From Klebsiella aerogenes KCTC 2190 (GTDB lineage: Bacteria; Pseudomonadota; Gammaproteobacteria; Enterobacterales; Enterobacteriaceae), in contig NC_015663.1 of NCBI RefSeq assembly GCF_000215745.1, forward strand, positions 2,914,001-2,978,000: a stretch of 64,000 nt of DNA, written 5' to 3'. Shown piece after piece: positions 55,373 through 64,000 of this stretch. The first letter of the stretch is position 1, and each line of letters begins with the position of its first letter. Made by a program: the position numbers and the translations under genes. A model generated the notes under the pieces. That model ran no database searches. It saw only the letters and a program-made list of their open reading frames with translations, and was not told where the DNA came from.

Positions 55373-56161
55373 ATGCGGGTAGCAGCAGGGCAATTTGCCG
55401 TCACGGCGCAGTGGCAAACTAATGCGCAGATCTGCGTTGAACTGATGCGTCAGGCGGCAGAATGCGGGGTATCGTTACTGGTCTTACCCGAGGCGTTGCT
55501 GGCGCGGGCCGATAACGATCCTGATATGTCGGTAAAATCAGCGCAGGCGCTGGACGGCGGCTTCATGCAGCAACTGCTGGCCGAAAGCCGGAGTAATGAC
55601 TTAACCACGATATTAACGCTGCACGTGCCCTCTGGCGAAGGGCGCGCGAGCAACACCCTGGTCGCAATACGACAGGGGATGATTAGCGCACAATACCAGA
55701 AACTCCATTTGTACGATGCGTTTAATATGCAGGAGTCGCGGCTGGTGGATGCCGGCGAACAAATTCCGCCGTTAATTGATGTAAATGGGATGCGAATCGG
55801 CTTAATGACCTGCTACGATTTACGCTTTCCCGAATTAGCGCTATCGTTAGCGTTAAAGGGTGCCGATGTGTTGGTGCTTCCTACCGCGTGGGTTCGCGGG
55901 CCATTGAAAGAACATCACTGGGCGACGCTGCTGGCGGCAAGAGCGCTGGATACCACCTGCTACATTATTGCGGCAGGCGAATGTGGAACGCGTAATATCG
56001 GTCAGAGCCGGATTATCGATCCGCTCGGTACCACCATTGCTGGCGCTGCTGCCCAGCCGCAGCTGATTTTTGCTGAGATATCCGCAGATTATATTCGTCA
56101 GGTGCGTGAGAGTTTGCCGGTGCTGCGTAATCGCAGATTTGCGCCACCGCAATTATTGTGA
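55373..56161 (+). CDS. ybeM: Nitrilase-family amidase YbeM (deaminated glutathione amidase)
   Basis: 262 residues from the ATG at 55373 with GGGAGAAAGAG in front; the frame is open 58 codons earlier across crcB, which I exclude. Carbon-nitrogen hydrolase with the Glu-Lys-Cys triad: [20 protein letters not shown] and [15 protein letters not shown]. The family (Nit1) repairs deaminated glutathione made by transaminases. The gene is intact here, whereas the K-12 copy is described as shortened or split. Confidence 0.88.
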   Translation: MRVAAGQFAVTAQWQTNAQICVELMRQAAECGVSLLVLPEALLARADNDPDMSVKSAQALDGGFMQQLLAESRSNDLTTILTLHVPSGEGRASNTLVAIRQGMISAQYQKLHLYDAFNMQESRLVDAGEQIPPLIDVNGMRIGLMTCYDLRFPELALSLALKGADVLVLPTAWVRGPLKEHHWATLLAARALDTTCYIIAAGECGTRNIGQSRIIDPLGTTIAGAAAQPQLIFAEISADYIRQVRESLPVLRNRRFAPPQLL

Positions 56162-56299
56162 CGTTTTTTTAAACAAGGCTTGATTCACCTTGTTACAGAT
56201 TGCTATTGTGTCGGCGCGTCAAATAGCCGTTAATTGTATGCGTATATGTGTATGATGGCGTATTCGCAGCTTGAGCTTGTATAGAGAAGAAGGTTAGCT

Positions 56300-56506
56300 A
56301 TGGGTGAGATTAGTATTACCAAACTGCTGGTAGTCGCAGCGCTGATTATTTTAGTGTTTGGTACCAAAAAATTACGCACGCTGGGTGGAGACCTGGGTTC
56401 GGCTATCAAAGGCTTCAAGAAAGCCATGAATGATGACGATGATAGTGCCAAAAAGACCAGCGCTGAGGAAGACGCGCCGGCACAGAAGCTCTCTCATAAA
56501 GAGTAA
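56300..56506 (+). CDS. tatE: Twin-arginine translocase subunit TatE
   Basis: 68 residues (E. coli 67). TatA-family protein with one N-terminal membrane helix ([20 protein letters not shown]), the hinge [21 protein letters not shown] amphipathic helix, and an acidic tail. It helps form the Tat pore that exports folded proteins. It is preceded by AGAAGAAGG and followed by a terminator. Confidence 0.95.
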   Translation: MGEISITKLLVVAALIILVFGTKKLRTLGGDLGSAIKGFKKAMNDDDDSAKKTSAEEDAPAQKLSHKE

Positions 56507-56570
56507 TTAATCACGGGCTCCCGACGAACGGGGGCGCGTCGCGGCCGGGTGTGAAGCTCAGGCGGCAAAG

Positions 56571-56600
56571 AGGCGGCAGCGTATTCGTTGTCGCCTTTTT
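56571..56600 (+). terminator. Terminator of tatE
   Basis: AGGCGGCAGCG/CGTTGTCGCCT stem with two G-T pairs followed by six Ts, about 65 bases past tatE. The 204-base gap up to lipA shows nothing else. Confidence 0.75.
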
Positions 56601-56710
56601 TATGGTTAGCGTTTTGGATATGAAAAAAGATGCAACCAGGTATGACAATGGAAAGGGGGATTAGCCGGTAAATCAGGCCGCCGCGAACGACGGCCAGAGA
56701 AAGACAGGAG

Positions 56711-57676
56711 TTATTTTACTTCCATACCTTTTGCCTGCAGATCGGCATGATAGGAAGAGCGGACGAACGGGCCGCAGGCAGCATGGGTAAAGCCCATCGC
56801 CATGGCTTCAGCTTTCATCTCTTCAAACTCTTCCGGGCTAACATAACGCTGTACCGGAAGGTGGTGACGGCTCGGCTGCAGATACTGACCCAGCGTCAGC
56901 ATGGTGACGCCATGACGGCGCAGATCGCGCATCACTTCGATGATCTCTTCATTGGTTTCGCCAAGACCGACCATCAGACCCGATTTGGTCGGGATTTCCG
57001 GATGCGCTTCTTTAAAGCGCTCCAGCAGTTTCAGCGACCAGTTGTAATCTGCGCCCGGACGCACCTGGCGATACAGACGCGGTACGTTTTCCAGGTTGTG
57101 GTTAAACACATCCGGCGGCGTCACTTTCAGAATATCCAGCGCGCGATCCATACGGCCACGGAAATCCGGCACCAGCGTTTCAATCTTGATATTCGGGCTC
57201 TTCTCGCGGATAGCGCTGATACAGTCAGCGAAGTGTTGCGCGCCGCCGTCACGAAGATCGTCGCGGTCAACGGAAGTCACTACCACGTAGCGCAGACCCA
57301 TATCGGCGATGGTTTGTGCCAGTTTTTGCGGCTCATTGGCATCAGGCGTCACCGGACGACCGTGGGCAACGTCGCAGAACGGACAACGGCGAGTACAGAT
57401 AGCGCCGAGGATCATAAAGGTCGCGGTACCGTGGTTGAAGCACTCGGCAAGGTTCGGGCAAGAGGCTTCTTCGCACACGGAGTGCAGGCCATTCTTACGC
57501 ATCGCTGCCTTGATCCCCTGAATACGGGACGAGTCAGCCGGAAGTTTGATTTTCATCCATTCCGGTTTTCTGAGCAGAGCTTCACGCTCAGTTGCCACGT
57601 TTTTCACCGGGATAAGGGCCATTTTATCGGCGTCGCGGTACTTAACACCGCGTTCCATCACAATGGGTTTACTCAT
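56711..57676 (-). CDS. lipA: Lipoyl synthase LipA
   Basis: 321 residues from the ATG at 57676 (nine extra codons upstream not used), the E. coli length. Radical SAM enzyme that inserts two sulphurs into octanoyl groups on lipoyl domains. The auxiliary 4Fe-4S cluster ligands are in [16 protein letters not shown] and the SAM cluster in CTRRCPFC. The C-terminal SSYHAD serine, which also binds the auxiliary cluster, is present. It lies near lipB as in E. coli, with ybeF between. Confidence 0.97.
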   Translation of the reverse strand: MSKPIVMERGVKYRDADKMALIPVKNVATEREALLRKPEWMKIKLPADSSRIQGIKAAMRKNGLHSVCEEASCPNLAECFNHGTATFMILGAICTRRCPFCDVAHGRPVTPDANEPQKLAQTIADMGLRYVVVTSVDRDDLRDGGAQHFADCISAIREKSPNIKIETLVPDFRGRMDRALDILKVTPPDVFNHNLENVPRLYRQVRPGADYNWSLKLLERFKEAHPEIPTKSGLMVGLGETNEEIIEVMRDLRRHGVTMLTLGQYLQPSRHHLPVQRYVSPEEFEEMKAEAMAMGFTHAACGPFVRSSYHADLQAKGMEVK

Positions 57677-57857
57677 AGCGTGCGTGTTCCAGTTGCGAGT
57701 CACGAAGGAAAGCGAATTAATTCAATCAAATGTTGTATTTATCAACTATTTTTGAACTAAGGACAGGCAGTATATCATTGATACGGGGTTGAAAGCAGCC
57801 TGGTTACCCGGCAAATTGTAAAATAGTTGTTGTTTTATCCTTTTCCCTCGCGTGCGG

Positions 57858-58832
57858 TTAGCAGGCATAAGTTTGCACAATGGTGTCGATAATCTCTTTC
57901 AGTAACGGCTCCTGTGCGCTTTGCCGGTTGTAATGGAGCGAAATATCAATACGCTGGTCCTGCAGAGGTGGAAACGAAATCGCTTGTAAAGGCCAGATTT
58001 TCGCCACCAGCGCGAACATACTCTCCGGCGTCAGCCCCAGCAAATCGCTATTATTCATCATTGCCGCCTGGGTCAACAGGTTATAGCTGCTAAAGCCGCA
58101 GCGGCGTTCGCCGACGTACTCTTCTAGCTGGCGATGCAGGGTAGGGTAGCGCTGCCCTTCCGGTAGCAATAGCGCGAACTCACACTGCTGCAGATTTTCC
58201 TTCGTCAGGGGAAGGTGCAAAATGGGGTGATTTTCGCGGCAAAAGATGACAACCGGTTCGGAGAACAGCACCTGGTGTGCAATAGCCAGCCCGCTATGGG
58301 GATAGCTGTCGATCAGTAAGTCAACCTGTCGCTGATTAAGCTGACTGGCGGCATCGGTAATCGCCATATTGTGCAGTAATACCTGAGGAAAGCGCGATTT
58401 CAACGCATTGGCTATTTTCGGTATCACCAGAGCGCCGACGGTCGGCGCGGTGGCAATAGTGAGCACACGCTGCTGATGTGAGCCGCTGCCCAAATCCAGC
58501 GCATTGAGAAAGGCTTCCATCCCCTGGCTGATATATTGATGCAGGTGGGTCGCATAAGCCGTGGGCGTGACTCCCTGACCTTTACGAATAAAGAGCGGGT
58601 CGGGGAATAGAGCCCGTAGTTTATTGATGGACTGGCTTATCGCCGAAGGCGTGATATTTAATACCTTCGCCGCATTGACGATGCCTTTGTGCACGTACAC
58701 GGCTTCGAAGATAGTTAACAGGTTAAGATCGATATTACGCAGAATACGAAAGATCTGCCGATCTTCTGGCTGTTCGTTGCTTTCCAATGGAGGATGATTG
58801 TCGGCCACTCGCGGATCCGGTCGTTGGGTCAT
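57858..58832 (-). CDS. ybeF: LysR-family transcriptional regulator YbeF
   Basis: 324 residues if the ATG at 58832 is used; the frame is open to 58883. Winged helix NIDLNLLTIFEAVYVHKGIVNAAKVLNITPSAISQSINKLRALFPDPLFIRKGQGVTPTA matches E. coli YbeF closely, but the effector domain is more diverged. It resembles YbdO in this window in overall type. Target genes are unknown. The start is uncertain because neither candidate has a strong ribosome site. Confidence 0.85.
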   Translation of the reverse strand: MTQRPDPRVADNHPPLESNEQPEDRQIFRILRNIDLNLLTIFEAVYVHKGIVNAAKVLNITPSAISQSINKLRALFPDPLFIRKGQGVTPTAYATHLHQYISQGMEAFLNALDLGSGSHQQRVLTIATAPTVGALVIPKIANALKSRFPQVLLHNMAITDAASQLNQRQVDLLIDSYPHSGLAIAHQVLFSEPVVIFCRENHPILHLPLTKENLQQCEFALLLPEGQRYPTLHRQLEEYVGERRCGFSSYNLLTQAAMMNNSDLLGLTPESMFALVAKIWPLQAISFPPLQDQRIDISLHYNRQSAQEPLLKEIIDTIVQTYAC

Positions 58833-58936
58833 AGCCTCATTATAGCGGGCGATTATGTGGCGTAGAGTGACAATTGATTGCAAATTTGAAGTATTAATAA
58901 TGAGTTGCGCTCTGAAGGTTCAGAGCGCGGTGCGCA

Positions 58937-59578
58937 TCAAGCGGCGACATATTCATGCGGCGGGTTATTCAGCAGCGCCAGCAGGTTGGCGACCAGCCGC
59001 GGCGCGACGTTTTCCGTAGTGGCCTGCGGCTGCCAGTGGCGCATTTGCGTCATCTCCATGCCTGCATAGCCGCACGGATTAATACGCAGGAATGGCGTCA
59101 AATCCATTGCCACATTCAGCGCCAGTCCGTGGAACGAGCAGCCCTTGCGAATACGCAGCCCCAGTGAACAGATTTTCTGTTCACCAACGTAAACCCCCGG
59201 CGCATTGGCGCGTGGGTGGGATTCAATCTGATACTCTGCGAGAGTATTGACCACGGTCTGCTCCAGTAGCGTCACTAATTCACGTACGCCGAGTTTACGC
59301 CGTTTAAGATTCAGCAATACATACATCACCTGTTGGCCTGGCCCGTGATAGGTCACCTGACCGCCGCGATCGCTCTGAATAACCGGGATATCGCCTGGCA
59401 CCAGCACGTGTTCGGCTTTACCGGCCTGACCCTGAGTAAAGACCGGGTGATGTTCTACCAGCCAGATTTCATCCAGCGTCGTGTCGTCACGACTGTCGGT
59501 AAATTCGTGCATTGCCTGCGAGATGGGTTCGTAAGGTTGCAGGCCGAGTTGTCGAATAAGAATGGTATTGTGCTGCAA
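58937..59578 (-). CDS. lipB: Octanoyltransferase LipB
   Basis: 213 residues starting with TTG at 59578, preceded by GGAGACG at good spacing; a TTG start is also used for E. coli lipB. It transfers octanoate from acyl carrier protein to lipoyl domains, giving the substrate of LipA. The catalytic pair is K135 (GEQKICSLG) and C169 ([10 protein letters not shown]), with the [12 protein letters not shown] signature near residue 71. It follows ybeD in the dacA-ybeD-lipB direction. Confidence 0.96.
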   Translation of the reverse strand: MQHNTILIRQLGLQPYEPISQAMHEFTDSRDDTTLDEIWLVEHHPVFTQGQAGKAEHVLVPGDIPVIQSDRGGQVTYHGPGQQVMYVLLNLKRRKLGVRELVTLLEQTVVNTLAEYQIESHPRANAPGVYVGEQKICSLGLRIRKGCSFHGLALNVAMDLTPFLRINPCGYAGMEMTQMRHWQPQATTENVAPRLVANLLALLNNPPHEYVAA

Positions 59579-59644
59579 AACAACGTCTCCGCCGAGAGGG
59601 ATGACTTAAGTGGGGGAGAGTATATCACAGCGAAAGAAAGAGGA

Positions 59645-59669
59645 TTACCCGGCGCTTGAGGCCGGGTAA
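59645..59669 (-). terminator. Hairpin between ybeD and lipB
   Basis: TTACCCGGC/GCCGGGTAA hairpin nine bases after the ybeD stop, without a long T-tract. It is REP-like and may be a weak terminator or processing site inside a ybeD-lipB transcript. Confidence 0.5.
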
Positions 59670-59678
59670 GGCGAGGGA

Positions 59679-59942
59679 TTACAGCACCATCCGCACGATT
59701 TCGATATTGCCCAGCTCTTCGTACAGGGCTTCGACCTGCTCAATGTGGGTAGCGTTAATGGTGATGGAGACCGAGTGGTAGTTACCTTTGCTGCTCGGTT
59801 TTACTGACGGAGAGTAATCACCAGGCGCATGGCGCTGTACCACTTCCACCACCTGATCAACCAGCTCAGGCAACGCCTGCCCCATTACTTTGTAAGTAAA
59901 TGGAGTAGGGAATTCAAGCAGTTCGTTAAGTTTGGTTTTCAT
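59679..59942 (-). CDS. ybeD: YbeD/DUF493 small regulatory-like protein
   Basis: 87 residues, almost the same as E. coli YbeD ([39 protein letters not shown]). The fold resembles ACT-like regulatory domains, which suggests allosteric or ligand-sensing function, yet its role is not settled. It is conserved between dacA and lipB. Its start has GGAGCTGAC upstream. Confidence 0.93.
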   Translation of the reverse strand: MKTKLNELLEFPTPFTYKVMGQALPELVDQVVEVVQRHAPGDYSPSVKPSSKGNYHSVSITINATHIEQVEALYEELGNIEIVRMVL

Positions 59943-59969
59943 GTCAGCTCCGGTGTGACGACTAAAATA

Positions 59970-59996
59970 ATAACTCCCACGTGATGTGGGAGTTAT
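59970..59996 (-). terminator. Terminator of dacA
   Basis: ATAACTCCCAC-atcac-GTGGGAGTTAT hairpin followed on the minus strand by TATTTT, located about 60 bases past dacA and before ybeD. The T-run is interrupted, so part of the transcript may read on. Confidence 0.65.
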
Positions 59997-60055
59997 CAGG
60001 TTTCTTTGATGAATAGTATATGGGGATAGAAATCACACTTTCAAGTGTTCAATTT

Positions 60056-61255
60056 TTAACCAAACCAGTGATGGAACATTAACTTAATGTAATCAATGAT
60101 TTTGCCGAAGAAATTACCTTCCGGAATTTCCTGCAGCACCACTAACGGACGCTGATCGATAGTTTTGCCATCTAACTGGAAGTTGATGGTACCGACTACC
60201 TGGTTTTTCTGCAGCGGCGCGTGCAGCTCGGTGTTATTCAACACATAGCTGGCTTTCAGATCTTTCATGCGCCCGCGTGGGATAGTCAGATAAACATCCT
60301 TATCTACGCCCAGAGAGGCGCGATCGCTATCGCCGAACCAGGCCGGTTCAGAGGCGAACTCTTTACCTGCTTTAATGGGGTTTACGGTTTCGAAGAAGCG
60401 GAAGCCCCAGGTCAGCAGTTTCTTGCTCTCGGATTCACGACCCTTATAGGTACGTCCACCCATAACCGCGGAGATCAGGCGCATCTGGCCTTCGGTAGCA
60501 GAAGCGACCAGGTTGTAACCTGCTTTATCGGTATGGCCGGTTTTAATACCGTCGACGTTGAGGCTGTTATCCCACAGCAGGCCGTTACGGTTCAGCTGGC
60601 GAATACCGTTAAAGGTGAACTCTTTCTCACGGTAGATGGAGTACTCATTCGGTACGTCGCGGATCAGCGCCTGGCCGATCAGCGCCATGTCACGCGCGGA
60701 GCTGTACTGACCGTCGGCATCCAGGCCGTGAACGGTCTGGAAATGGGTGTTTTTCAGGCCCAACGCGTTAACGTAATTGTTCATCAGGCTGACAAATGCG
60801 TCCTGGCTGCCGGCAACGTAGTCGGCCATCGCCACGCAGGCATCGTTACCGGATTGCAGGTTGATGCCGCGGATCAGCTGAGAAACCGGCACCTGCATGC
60901 CCGGTTTCAGGAACATCAGGGAAGAACCTTTAAACACCGGATTACCGGTTGCCCACGCGTCGTTACCCACGGTGACCAGATCGGATTCTTTGAATTTCCC
61001 CGCCTTCATGGCCTGGCCAATGACGTAGCTGGTCATCATTTTGGTCAGGCTCGCCGGATCGCGACGGGCGTCGGCGTTGTTTTCCGCCAGTACTTTACCT
61101 GAGTTGTAATCGATAAGAACCCAGGATTCAGCATCGATCTGCGGAGCGCCTGGGATCATGGTTTTCATATTCAGGTCATCGGCGCGGGCAGCGGTAGACA
61201 GTGCCGCAACGGAGAGGGCCGTAACGAGTAAACGAGCGGTGAAAGAGGTCTTCAT
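60056..61255 (-). CDS. dacA: D-alanyl-D-alanine carboxypeptidase DacA (PBP5)
   Basis: 399 residues (E. coli 403) with a signal peptide ending about A25. Active-site motifs are S69-L-T-K72, S136-G-N and K239-T-G. The C-terminal amphipathic helix ([18 protein letters not shown]) anchors it to the outer face of the inner membrane. It trims the terminal D-Ala of peptidoglycan pentapeptides and keeps cell shape uniform. It lies downstream of rlpA. Confidence 0.97.
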   Translation of the reverse strand: MKTSFTARLLVTALSVAALSTAARADDLNMKTMIPGAPQIDAESWVLIDYNSGKVLAENNADARRDPASLTKMMTSYVIGQAMKAGKFKESDLVTVGNDAWATGNPVFKGSSLMFLKPGMQVPVSQLIRGINLQSGNDACVAMADYVAGSQDAFVSLMNNYVNALGLKNTHFQTVHGLDADGQYSSARDMALIGQALIRDVPNEYSIYREKEFTFNGIRQLNRNGLLWDNSLNVDGIKTGHTDKAGYNLVASATEGQMRLISAVMGGRTYKGRESESKKLLTWGFRFFETVNPIKAGKEFASEPAWFGDSDRASLGVDKDVYLTIPRGRMKDLKASYVLNNTELHAPLQKNQVVGTINFQLDGKTIDQRPLVVLQEIPEGNFFGKIIDYIKLMFHHWFG

Positions 61256-61397
61256 GGTTAGAACAACGGCATCCGTGATGAAATTAAAAAAAGTGCCTTA
61301 CTATAACAAATGCATTTCGCAGCGGCACCCGACATTACATATGACTTTGTTAATGATTTTTACATATGCAGTAGCACGGGATGCCGCGGCGTTGCGT

Positions 61398-62534
61398 TTA
61401 GTTGGCGCGAGTAATAAATGATTGCAACTGCGCTTCGTTTTGCAGGCGCTGTTGTACCGTCGACGCTTGCGACTTACTGGCAAATGGCCCCAGTTGGATC
61501 CGCCATACGGCGCCGTTTTGCATCACACGTCCGGGAACGGCGAACTGCTGGCTCAGGCGCTGCTGATATTGCTGGGCACGAGCCTGGTCGCTAACGGCGC
61601 CCACCTGCACGACGAACTCGCCGCTGGTGCTGGCGGCTGGTGCGGCAACAGTCGCGGCTGCTGCTGCGGTCGCGGCAGGCGCAACGCTTCCCTGAATCGA
61701 GCCCGGCGCGGTGACCGGAGCGCTGGGTGTCGCCGGCGTCGCGGCGACGGCGGCAGGCGCAGCAGCAGGTTCGCTGCTTTCCAGCACGCCATTATTCAGC
61801 GGTGTCGGTGCGCCAAGGAATCCACTGCCGTTAACCGGCGCGCCCACATTATCTTCAGGCTTAAGCGTTGAGTTGCTGATGGCGTGAACGTTTGACTGAT
61901 CGGCCGGGGCGATGGCGGCAGAACCATCGCCATCAAGGTTGGGACGTGAAGGCAGGGCATAGGTCTGTTTGGCGACGGTGGTGCATGCCATACCTGGGCC
62001 GGACAAGGCGCCGTCCTGAGAGACGATGATAGGATCGATACGAACTTTAGTATTGTTCGAGGTATTCAGGCGGTCGGCGGAGGCGCGGGACAGGGAAATG
62101 ACCCGGTCATTGCCGTACGGGCCGCGATCGTTAATGCGCACCACGATCATTCGGCCATTAGCCAGGTTCGTGATACGCGCATAGCTTGGGATGGGCAAGG
62201 TCGGATGCGCGGCGGTAAGCTGTGTTGGATCGAACGCTTCGCCAGAGGCGGTCAGGTTGCTGTTCGGCTCGGCGTCATAAATTGCCGCCAGACCGGTCTG
62301 GGTGAAGTTAGCCGGATCCTGGACGATTTTGTAGCTTTTGCCATCGCGTTCATAATCCTGATTGGCCGTGGCGTTCAGCGTTTCGAAACGCGGATCGGCG
62401 CCGCTAATTTCTACCGTCGGACCATTACAGACAGCCGGCTGCGGGACGCTAACCGTCTTCTGCTGAACGTCTTCACCCGAACATGCCGCCAGCAGCCCTG
62501 CTGCTATGCAGATCCCCAGCCATTGCTTACGCAT
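61398..62534 (-). CDS. rlpA: Septal-ring lipoprotein RlpA
   Basis: 378 residues (E. coli 362). Lipoprotein with lipobox LLAAC (Cys18). The double-psi beta-barrel domain (about residues 75-165) includes GLAAIYDAEPNSNLTASGEAFDP and NGRMIVVRINDRGPYGNDRVISLSRASADRL. An Ala/Pro/Thr-rich linker follows. A SPOR domain (about 305-378, FVVQVGAVSDQARAQQYQQRL) binds denuded septal glycan. Some homologues are lytic transglycosylases; the E. coli protein shows no activity. The longer linker explains the extra length. Confidence 0.95.
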   Translation of the reverse strand: MRKQWLGICIAAGLLAACSGEDVQQKTVSVPQPAVCNGPTVEISGADPRFETLNATANQDYERDGKSYKIVQDPANFTQTGLAAIYDAEPNSNLTASGEAFDPTQLTAAHPTLPIPSYARITNLANGRMIVVRINDRGPYGNDRVISLSRASADRLNTSNNTKVRIDPIIVSQDGALSGPGMACTTVAKQTYALPSRPNLDGDGSAAIAPADQSNVHAISNSTLKPEDNVGAPVNGSGFLGAPTPLNNGVLESSEPAAAPAAVAATPATPSAPVTAPGSIQGSVAPAATAAAAATVAAPAASTSGEFVVQVGAVSDQARAQQYQQRLSQQFAVPGRVMQNGAVWRIQLGPFASKSQASTVQQRLQNEAQLQSFITRAN

Positions 62535-62544
62535 TGCGAACCCC

Positions 62545-63657
62545 TTAAACGCTTTTCGACAACATTTTTCTGTGGGTATGGATCGACATTACGATACCAA
62601 ACCCGGCCATCAATACGATTAGGGCTGAGCCCCCGTAGCTGACCAGCGGCAAAGGTACCCCCACCACCGGCAAAATACCACTTACCATACCAATATTTAC
62701 GAAGACATAAACGAATAAAATCAACATTAAACCGCCTGCCATGACGCGGCCAAAGGTGGTTTGTGCCTGGGCGGCGATCCACAGTCCGCGCATGATAAGC
62801 AAAATGTACAATGCCAGCAGGATCAATACCCCGATAAGACCCAGCTCTTCCGCCAGCACGGCGAAGATAAAGTCAGTATGGCGCTCAGGCAGGAATTCGA
62901 GCTGCGACTGAGTACCATGCAACCAGCCTTTACCGCGTAAGCCGCCGGAACCAATAGCGATTTTCGACTGAATAATATGATAGCCCGCGCCCAGCGGATC
63001 GGTCTCTGGATCGAGGAGCATCATGACGCGTTGACGCTGGTAATCGTGCATCAGGAAGAACCATAAAATCGGAATAAAGGCGGCGACCAGCACTACCGCG
63101 ATACCGATTAAACGCCAACTGAGGCCGGAGAGGAACAGGACAAACAGGCCGGAGAGGGCGATCAAAATCGAGGTGCCGAGGTCTGGCTGCGCCGCAACCA
63201 GCAGGGTCGGCAGGAAGATCAGGACCAGTGCGATGGCGGTATTCTTCAATGACGGCGGACAGACATCGCGGTTAATAAACCGCGCCACCATCAGCGGCAC
63301 CGCTATTTTGGCAATCTCCGAGGGCTGAAAGCGTACAATACCGAGATCCAACCAGCGCTGTGCGCCTTTGGATATTGCGCCGAAGGCGTCTACGGCAACC
63401 AGCAAAATAATACAGAAAATATAGAGGTAGGGCGCCCAGCCCTCATATACCCGCGGCGGGATCTGCGCCATCACGATCATTATCACCACGCCCATGGCGA
63501 TTTGGCCGATTTTACGCTCCATCATGCCCACGTCCTGGCCACTGGCGCTCCAGATAACCAGCGCGCTGTAGGTGAGCAGCGCCAGCAGGATGAGCAGCAT
63601 CGTGGGGTCCAGATGGATTTTATCCCATAGTGATTTTTTGTTCGGATTATCGGTCAT
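62545..63657 (-). CDS. mrdB: Peptidoglycan glycosyltransferase RodA
   Basis: 370 residues, the E. coli length. SEDS-family polymerase of the elongasome with ten membrane segments; [15 protein letters not shown] holds the conserved Asp/Glu, and [28 protein letters not shown] is the long extracytoplasmic loop. It works with PBP2 (mrdA), whose stop overlaps this start by one base (TAATG). rlpA follows after ten bases, as in E. coli. Confidence 0.97.
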   Translation of the reverse strand: MTDNPNKKSLWDKIHLDPTMLLILLALLTYSALVIWSASGQDVGMMERKIGQIAMGVVIMIVMAQIPPRVYEGWAPYLYIFCIILLVAVDAFGAISKGAQRWLDLGIVRFQPSEIAKIAVPLMVARFINRDVCPPSLKNTAIALVLIFLPTLLVAAQPDLGTSILIALSGLFVLFLSGLSWRLIGIAVVLVAAFIPILWFFLMHDYQRQRVMMLLDPETDPLGAGYHIIQSKIAIGSGGLRGKGWLHGTQSQLEFLPERHTDFIFAVLAEELGLIGVLILLALYILLIMRGLWIAAQAQTTFGRVMAGGLMLILFVYVFVNIGMVSGILPVVGVPLPLVSYGGSALIVLMAGFGIVMSIHTHRKMLSKSV

Positions 63658-64000
63658 TATTGATCCTCCCCCGCCGTCACCGCCGGGCTTTCACTCGGCA
63701 GATTGGTGTTGTTATCACCCAGCATGATGTGATCGAGGATCTGGCGCATAATGGTACCGACCGCCGGGCCGGCGCCGCCATTCTCCAGGATCATCGCCAC
63801 CGCGACCTGGGGGTTGTTGTAAGGCGCAAACGCCGTCATAAGTTTGTGGTCACGCAGACGTTCGGAAATTCGGTGCGCGTTATAGGTTTCGTTGGCTTTC
63901 AGGCCGAATACCTGCGCGGTACCGGACTTCGCCGCAATCTTATACGGCGCGCTGGCAAAGTATTTGTGCGCGGTGCCATTGCCGCGGTTGGCAACGCCAT
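63657..64000 (-). CDS. mrdA: Penicillin-binding protein 2 MrdA, C-terminal part (cut by window edge)
   Basis: The visible 114 codons are the C-terminal end of the PBP2 transpeptidase; the N-terminal part lies beyond base 64000. The KTG-type motif (KSGTAQVF), then [32 protein letters not shown], matches E. coli. It cross-links the glycan made by RodA. Co-transcribed with mrdB through a one-base overlap. Confidence 0.95.
   Translation of the reverse strand, partial: GVANRGNGTAHKYFASAPYKIAAKSGTAQVFGLKANETYNAHRISERLRDHKLMTAFAPYNNPQVAVAMILENGGAGPAVGTIMRQILDHIMLGDNNTNLPSESPAVTAGEDQ

Noticed and set aside
56747..57760. 337-codon frame antisense to lipA
   Set aside because: lipA is certain; the antisense translation is a composition artefact.
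1..64000. CRISPR arrays, tRNA/rRNA genes, insertion sequences or prophage
   Set aside because: No regularly spaced repeats, transposase-like proteins, tRNA cloverleafs or phage structural genes were seen.

Overview
The window is chromosomal DNA from an enterobacterium, most likely Klebsiella or a close relative (Raoultella, K. aerogenes-like). It is GC-rich, the proteins are close to their E. coli counterparts, and the order fepA-fes-ybdZ-entF ... entCEBAH-cstA-ybdD ... ybdLMNO-dsbG-ahpCF-uspG-rnk-rna-dcuC-pagP-cspE-crcB-ybeM-tatE-lipA-ybeF-lipB-ybeD-dacA-rlpA-mrdB-mrdA is the familiar E. coli 13-14 min backbone. Complete methionine-salvage genes (mtnK, mtnA, mtnB, mtnC, mtnD) and the missing cit cluster, ybdR and fepE set it apart from E. 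coli K-12. Genus assignment rests on recalled gene orders and sequences; no search was run.

Region 1 (4-9361) is a sugar-use locus. Reading leftward are a SorC-type regulator, a glycerol-kinase-like FGGY kinase, a periplasmic sugar-binding protein, a DUF2291 lipoprotein, a two-domain ATPase and a permease. Divergently placed is a transketolase split into two overlapping genes. Related AT-rich palindromes (core GAATATATATTC) and CRP-like sites lie in front of both transcription units, so import, phosphorylation and two-carbon-unit transfer look like one regulon. The sugar is unknown; an apiose/apulose-type pathway is a reasonable hypothesis.

Region 2 (9405-29859) is the enterobactin system: outer-membrane receptor (fepA), esterase (fes), MtbH-like helper (ybdZ), synthetases (entF, entE, entB), DHB synthesis (entC, entB, entA), proofreading thioesterase (entH), exporter (entS), binding protein (fepB) and ABC importer (fepDGC). 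Fur-box-like sites sit in all three divergent promoter regions. A three-part GH18 chitinase gene lies between entS and fepB. entD is not in the window and fepE is absent.

Region 3 (30128-43535) starts with cstA-ybdD (pyruvate/peptide uptake). It continues with a RelE/HTH toxin-antitoxin pair, an SDR oxidoreductase, an ABC importer that is probably for 5-methylthioribose, and the methionine-salvage genes mtnK, mtnA-mtnB and mtnC-mtnD, ending with the aminotransferase ybdL. MetJ-box arrays precede the salvage units, and a weaker array precedes the ABC importer.

Region 4 (43536-64000) is ordinary backbone: the ParB-like/PP-loop pair ybdM-ybdN, a LysR regulator, thiol and peroxide defence (dsbG, ahpCF), uspG, rnk, RNase I, dcuC, pagP, cspE, the fluoride channel crcB, ybeM, tatE, lipoate synthesis (lipA, lipB) and cell-wall elongation genes (dacA, rlpA, mrdB, and the C-terminal part of mrdA cut by the window edge). 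I saw no tRNA, rRNA, CRISPR array, insertion sequence or prophage.
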